Source of the DNA: Poa pratensis
Taxonomy: Eukaryota; Streptophyta; Magnoliopsida; Poales; Poaceae
Assembly: GCA_947311845.1 (NCBI GenBank)
Contig: CAMZMU010000012.1
Coordinates: forward strand, 1,769,337 to 1,833,336
Length of the DNA: 64,000 bases
Direction: 5' to 3'
The position numbers and the translations under genes were made by a program. Shown piece after piece: positions 58,959 to 64,000 of the stretch (positions within the stretch are counted from its first letter, which is position 1; every line of letters starts with the position of its first letter). Below the pieces are notes generated by a model. It worked only from the letters and a program-made list of their open reading frames with translations. It was not told where the DNA came from and searched no databases.

Positions 58959-61343
58959 CTATTGGAGTGAACTGATGAAGGAAGATGGGTCAGGAGGTGT
59001 GGGTATTGCGACGGATCCATCAAGCATCTGTGTCACTTTCAGCATGGTAGGCCGCATTGCCGGCTCCTCTTGGAGACACCACAATGCCACAGCCACGAAG
59101 CGTTCCACCTTCTTTATATTGAAGATTGCGTCGTCATCACCTGTGACTAGCAAGTCAAGCCTCCCACTTCTATAGCAGTCATTTGCCCAGTATGTCAGTA
59201 TTGCTTGCTCCTCATCTGCTATCTCTAGCTCCACATTTCGTCTGCAACACACAATCTCTAGCAAGATCACCCCAAAACTGTAAATGTCCACCTTGGATGT
59301 GATCCCTATGTTTTTGAACCACTCGGGTGCGACGTACCCTCGAGTTCCCCGGATGCCTGTGTTCGTCTGTGTCTGATTTTTCCTGAGCAACTTTGCTAGG
59401 CCAAAGTCTGAGATCTTTGCCACGAGATTCTCATCAAGAAGGATGTTCTGGGGCTTTATGTCACAATGGATTATTTGACTGTTGCATTCCTCATGTAAGT
59501 ACAGCAGGCCTCTTGCCACCCCAAGTGCAACTTGAACGCGGAGATTCCAGGCTGGCCTTGTACCACAAAAAAGGAATCCATTAAGTGAGCCATTGGTCAT
59601 CAACTCGTACACCAGAAGCCTCTCTCTTCCTTCACCGCAGAAACCAAGCAACCTCACTAAGTTTCTGTGGAAGGTCCTTCCGATGGTTTGAACCTCAATG
59701 GCAAACTCCTTCTCAGTCTCTGCGAGCATCTTGTCAATCCTCTTGACTGCAATACCAGTCCCAGACTCATCTTGCAACTGGCCCTTGTATACGATGCCAG
59801 ATGCACCACTGCCCAGCTCTTCACGAAATCCATCGGTCGCCTTCTCAATCTCCTTGTATGTGAATGCTCTAAGAGGCAATGCCTCATGATTCATTGATTG
59901 TACCTGGGCTGACTTCTTTCGGCTAATAACACAGTAAGATCCAAAACACAGAATGGAGACGAGGAAAACAATAACAAGGACGGACCCTCCAAGGAGTAAT
60001 GAACTTCCTAGTATCCAATACCTCTTCTCTTTCTTCCATGTATTGGAGTTACTGCTCAACTGGGACCCAGGAGTACTAGTCCTGGGAACTTTGAGAAAAA
60101 CTTTTCCCACTATGTTACCGAACATCCCATTGGACAAGGGGCTCCTCTTTTTCCAACAAGTACTGTTATAGTGCACTGCAGCGACACAAAAGCAATCAGT
60201 TAAGCAAAGTTTTTGACAATAGTCCTCACCAACGGGGTTGTACTTCTCATAGTCGCCAAAAGGCCAATTGACATTGATCATTGGAAGTAGGCTGAATTGT
60301 TGCATAGATTCAGTATCATCCAAGTCACAGCTATGTGGAGCAAATTCTGGCTTGCAACCTTTGTACTTCCTCTCATTATCGATGGGTGAGTAGTTCTGTG
60401 GGCACTGACAATCCACACTCTTGTTTGGGTTGAAGCTGCAATAGCTGTTGAAACCACAGACACCACTTCCGATATCTGCTGGGTCAAACTTACAGAAATC
60501 CTGTGGGTGATAGTCCATAACTCTCCACTCCGTGTTCAGTCCACTGGTCTGTGCTTCCTTCCTGGGGTACACATATTGCCGGAACACGCCATCTGCGTCA
60601 AGTGTGGCGCGTTTGTAGTAGTCTGCCGGTGAGTCCAGACTTTCTGACGTAATATTTAATGGCTCGCCAGAATTTATAGTGTAGTAGATGCGACCAGTTG
60701 TGTTGAACACGAGACTTAACCCATTTCCACCTGTCTTAGAATCCCAATATGGAGGATCATGGCGGGAACCGGACGGAACAGCCACGGTGTAAAACCTTAG
60801 GTTGCCATCAATCTCTACGCTAAGGACAAACCTTCCATCTAAGTAGTCGTTGTCCACCAGCCGACTGCGTAGGACGGCCCCTTTAAGCAGCACCTGGGAG
60901 GGGAGTATGGTGTCAGATGGGGATGCAAAGCTCTCCCATTTGATGGATCCATCTTTGCCATACATCACGAAGTTGCCAGTGTCGAGCATGCTGGCATGGT
61001 CGACGTTGGTCACCCCGGGATTCCATATCAATTCACCGGCAGGGTCCTGGAGCGAAAGCACGCCACCAGGTGTGAGCTGCAGCTGGGAGCCAGCTGGCAC
61101 TGTCGTGTTGGTGTGCTCGTACCAAACAACAGTTTTGGCGGTGATCTTGTTAAACCAGATGGCGAGGAGGTAGACAGAGGTGTCGGTGTCGAGGGAGCGG
61201 AAGCCAAACGCGAAATCACCGGAAGGTGAAATCCATGAGGTGTTTGGGCCTTGAGCAATCAAAGTGGACCCTAACGTGATGTTTTCGGATGCTTGAGCGT
61301 AGAAGGGAGTCTGGAGCAAGAGGAAGAGGAGTAGCAGCACCAT
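58959..61343 (-). CDS. S-domain (G-type lectin) receptor-like kinase, LecRK type, intronless
   Basis: 794 residues in one uninterrupted exon. Signal peptide 1-18 ([18 protein letters not shown]). Bulb-type lectin domain about 20-150. A Cys-rich region about 283-400 resembles EGF/PAN modules ([34 protein letters not shown]). Transmembrane segment about 443-472. Kinase domain about 505-775 with GSGASG loop (511-516), Lys534, catalytic HCDIKPQN (626-633), DFG (646-648) and APE (672-674). Cys replaces Arg before the catalytic Asp, so it is a non-RD kinase, a class linked to immune signalling. It sits in the plasma membrane with the lectin part outside. Rice relatives in the OsLecRK group act in insect and pathogen resistance; a similar role here is inference. 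All key kinase residues are present. Confidence 0.95.
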   Translation of the reverse strand: MVLLLLFLLLQTPFYAQASENITLGSTLIAQGPNTSWISPSGDFAFGFRSLDTDTSVYLLAIWFNKITAKTVVWYEHTNTTVPAGSQLQLTPGGVLSLQDPAGELIWNPGVTNVDHASMLDTGNFVMYGKDGSIKWESFASPSDTILPSQVLLKGAVLRSRLVDNDYLDGRFVLSVEIDGNLRFYTVAVPSGSRHDPPYWDSKTGGNGLSLVFNTTGRIYYTINSGEPLNITSESLDSPADYYKRATLDADGVFRQYVYPRKEAQTSGLNTEWRVMDYHPQDFCKFDPADIGSGVCGFNSYCSFNPNKSVDCQCPQNYSPIDNERKYKGCKPEFAPHSCDLDDTESMQQFSLLPMINVNWPFGDYEKYNPVGEDYCQKLCLTDCFCVAAVHYNSTCWKKRSPLSNGMFGNIVGKVFLKVPRTSTPGSQLSSNSNTWKKEKRYWILGSSLLLGGSVLVIVFLVSILCFGSYCVISRKKSAQVQSMNHEALPLRAFTYKEIEKATDGFREELGSGASGIVYKGQLQDESGTGIAVKRIDKMLAETEKEFAIEVQTIGRTFHRNLVRLLGFCGEGRERLLVYELMTNGSLNGFLFCGTRPAWNLRVQVALGVARGLLYLHEECNSQIIHCDIKPQNILLDENLVAKISDFGLAKLLRKNQTQTNTGIRGTRGYVAPEWFKNIGITSKVDIYSFGVILLEIVCCRRNVELEIADEEQAILTYWANDCYRSGRLDLLVTGDDDAIFNIKKVERFVAVALWCLQEEPAMRPTMLKVTQMLDGSVAIPTPPDPSSFISSLQ

Positions 61344-62378
61344 TGTTGTTCAATGCTAAGTTCTTGCTTCTGCTGATGGTTTTATGCACTTACATCTTTG
61401 ACAAGTATAGCATGCATCCATTTGGCAGGGCCTTACAAGTCTCTTTGGGGCGAGGACTCAGGAAAATCTAAACCTGGCGTTGATCAGTTCAGGCCGGCAG
61501 TTTTATGTTAAACATTGCTTGCACATGACATCAACGAATTGATCAGGAAGTTTCTGCTTGAGTCCGCTAACGTAAGGAGGGCCGCCGTGCCAGGTTTTGA
61601 TTCGTTACTGCGGCACAACGTGGGGGTCCTGTGAAGACGAAGGTCATTTCTGGTGTGATCAGCATGGATGACCTTGACCAGCATGATGGACAAGTTCTCT
61701 TTCTTAACAATGACGCTTGCCTGGCAGTAAGAGTGTAAGACCCGGTAACACTAGTTAATTAATGCTGTGCCTGGTTTTTTCTGCGCCTTGCTGGTGTTTT
61801 CAGTAGTTCAGTCTACATGCTCATGTTTTGTTGTTTCCTCGTACATATGCTGTTTCTATCCATTTCATTCAATCAAAATAAAGTAGTAGCACTATATGTT
61901 TCTTCTGTATCGTGGAACTTTGATTCGGTAAATTATTAGCGAGGAAATTTGTGCTCAAGGACGATCACATTTTTCATCTCTTTCTTGTTTGTGTATGCAG
62001 ATTCTCGGAATCTTGGTGGAACATTTCCCTCCGTGTCAGGTTGTGCTTCTTTGTCGTGGTGGGATATGTAGTTTGCTGTGAAGATGTTACTCGGTTTCTT
62101 CAGGACTAACCAGCCAAGTCAAGACGTTAATCTTGATCTGAACAATGACGGTAGTTTAATACGAGAATGTGAGGAAAAAATCTGGAAGCGCAAGTTGTAC
62201 TTCTTTGCCGTGGTTAGGGTTGTAAGAAATATGAAACTCGTTTTTAACTCAACTCGAAACTAAATGAGATGAGTATGAGTATCTTAAATAGCTTGACTGC
62301 AAAACACGTTTTTAGCTTGGCGACTCAAAATAATTTAATTATGTTATATATTAAAAGGAAATGGGATAGTGAGTGGAG
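61344..62378. other. Upstream region of the receptor kinase, no gene seen
   Basis: Includes the promoter of the minus-strand kinase gene. Only short unconvincing ORFs are present. Confidence 0.5.
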
Positions 62379-62770
62379 ATTTTTGGCTCCCGAGCTCCCA
62401 TGCTCCATCCAAATAAAAAAAAATCGAAAATCATATTTATAAGTTTCAAAAAATCTGAAAAAATCCAGATGTAGCCAATATTATATCCCATGAACGTGTA
62501 AAACATACTTCAAATATTTTGTATTCTGAACTACACACAAATGACAAAGTGTGGATCTGAGTATTTATATTTTCAAATCTCTAAGTTTTATCAGATTTTG
62601 TTATTTTTTGTGTAGCACATAATATAACGTGTTTCAAATTGATATTTTACACGTTTGCGGGATACATTGTTGGTTACATCTGGAATTGTTTTCAGAATTC
62701 ACTGAAACTCACAAATATGATTTTTGAATATTTTTTAAATGAAGGGAGCACCGGAGCTCGGGCGCTAAAC
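62379..62770. mobile_element. Foldback (MITE-like) element related to the one at 19985-20360
   Basis: Left end TTTTTGGCTCCCGAGCTC and right end GGAGCTCGGGCGCTAAAC are inverted. Inner arms share AAATCATATTTATAAGTTTC-like and CCAGATGTAGCC-like blocks in opposite orientation. Length about 390 bp; exact ends and TSD not determined. Confidence 0.6.
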
Positions 62771-62784
62771 ACACTTTCTGATGG

Positions 62785-63172
62785 ACGTGATGTTTTGGCT
62801 CGGTGCAGATGAACCCGTTGTGCAAAATGCATTTTTGACGCATTTCAAAATGTTAACAAATTTCAAACAAAAAATTTGGGTGTTCATATGAAAAATATCT
62901 ATCCGTACAAAAAAGTTTCGCATCGAAATGACATTTTGTGTGACCGGTATAAAAAAGGGAAAAAAATGTTACGTACGGAGGCAATTTTGAACACCAGGGG
63001 TTTGTCTTTTTACACCGACCGCACAAAATGTTTTTTCATCCCGATTTTTTTTGTACGAACATAGAATGTTCATGTGTACACCCGAAATTTTTGTTTGAAA
63101 TTTTTTAACTTTTTAAAATTCGTTTTTTGGACAGTGGGTGTAGATACACCTATGAGCCGAAGTGGATTTCCC
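62785..63172. mobile_element. Mutator-type MITE with long inverted arms
   Basis: The arms AATTTCAAACAAAAAATTTG... and ...AAATTTTTGTTTGAAATTTT are inverted over about 130 bp each, with sub-terminal TTTTGGCTC and GAGCCGAAGT. CTTTCTGATGG (11 bp) is present at both flanks (62774-62784 and 63173-63183), in the 9-11-bp range of Mutator elements. 63184-63480 shows nothing further. Confidence 0.75.
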
Positions 63173-63489
63173 CTTTCTGATGGGATATATGAACCAAAAA
63201 CGCAAAAATCAGTAGCAGTTGTTATTTGGTTGCACCACGAGAAAAGGCGGGAAATTTGTATAGGGATTGAGTGATGTCATAGTTGTCATAAACAAATAGA
63301 ATTTTTTCCAAAAGGTATCACCTCTTATTAGAAATCCTACTGTATAAGATTGTAATTCAGAAAAGCATTCCATACGATGTTTGAAGATTTTAATCCTTTG
63401 AACCAAATGAACTCTATAGGAAAATTTTCTATGGGTAAAAATCCTATACAAATGCTTTTAAAAATCGTTTTAATTCTCGAGGTCAGCGG

Positions 63490-64000
63490 TTAAAACCCGT
63501 CGTGTTCGTGAGGGTCTCACTCAGGGTTGGCTTGAGGACATATTGCCAAACCTCACAGCACAGGCTTTGCAAGAGCTCCTGGGGCTTGCAGATTGCTTAG
63601 TTGAGGTGACTCTCAAACCAGGTCAGGAGGATGTCTTCAGATGGTGTTGGGACGCTAGTGGTGCATACTCCTCACGATCATGCTATGCGGCATTGTTCAG
63701 AAGGTCGGTGGCGATGTCGTGTGTGCGACAGATCTGGTGAGCGAGGCCCCCCTCGAAGTGTAGAGTCTTCTTGTGGTTGGCCCTCAAGAAGCGGCGTTAG
63801 ACGGCTGATCATTTAGCTAGGTGTGGTTTACCGCGACCGGACACGTGCCCTTTCTGTGACCAACAGGCCGAGTCCACTGATCACCTGCTAGTTGAATGTG
63901 TGTTTGCAAGAACGGTGTGGGTGGCCTGTCTGAGCAGTTGGCAACTAGCAAGTTGGATACCCGAGCTCGGGGATTCGCTGGTTGAGTGGGTATCGTCACG
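63490..64000 (+). pseudogene. LINE fragment: RT-associated zinc-binding region, running off the window
   Basis: Plus-strand coding-like sequence GLTQGWLEDILPNL ... VFRWCWDASGAYSSRSCYAAL ... CRVFLWLAL ... CPFCDQQAESTDHLLVECVF, the zinc-binding domain found at the end of plant LINE ORF2. In-frame stops near 63739 and 63799 show decay. The 5' limit is near 63490; the element continues beyond 64000. Confidence 0.85.

Overview
The window is nuclear DNA of a grass, most likely a wheat or barley relative (Triticeae). Every protein gene is a plant gene; four have clear introns and the receptor kinase lies in a single exon. The spaces between genes are packed with grass-type transposable elements: a Copia LTR retrotransposon primed by initiator tRNA-Met, LINEs, a Stowaway MITE with CTCCCTCCGT ends, hAT and Mutator-type elements, a tRNA-derived SINE with a T tail, and a Helitron. 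Many element ends were fixed by finding both copies of the target-site duplication (TSD).

Left part (1-19.6 kb): one old LINE on the minus strand, running off the left edge. It is cut by three later insertions: an 11.7-kb Copia element (2499-14230, TSD ATTTA), a 99-bp Stowaway MITE (15448-15546, TSD TA) and a 1.57-kb solo LTR (16435-18006, TSD GTGCT). The Copia element carries an accessory ORF after pol. It also has two arrays of the near-palindrome CGGAGtCTCCG, one upstream of the LTR TATA box and one, in reverse orientation, upstream of the accessory ORF.

Gene island (20.6-54.3 kb): a PhoD-type phosphatase gene (plus), a 7SL (SRP) RNA-like Pol III gene (minus), a POLYCHOME/UVI4/OSD1-type APC/C-inhibitor gene (plus), a WD40-repeat gene (minus, 16 exons), ribosomal protein eL6 (minus) and the ribosome-assembly factor BRX1 (minus). 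The first four all look damaged: a LINE with a 15-bp TSD sits inside phosphatase exon 4, a hAT element lies between the 7SL body and its T-run, the OSD1-like gene has an 8-bp insertion, and the WD40 gene is one base out of phase. The eL6 and BRX1 models have perfect splice phases and no stops.

Right part (55-64 kb): a Helitron (55049-58310) holds a short non-autonomous LTR retrotransposon (56313-57824, TSD GATAA). The interior of that element is an array of about 20 small hairpins with a nearly constant loop (TGTGAxG) and changing but mostly self-complementary stems. This is the most unusual signal in the window. An intact single-exon S-domain (G-type lectin) receptor kinase follows on the minus strand (58959-61343), then two foldback/MITE elements and the start of another LINE fragment at the right edge.

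All boundaries were read by eye. Family names rest on remembered motifs, not on database searches.
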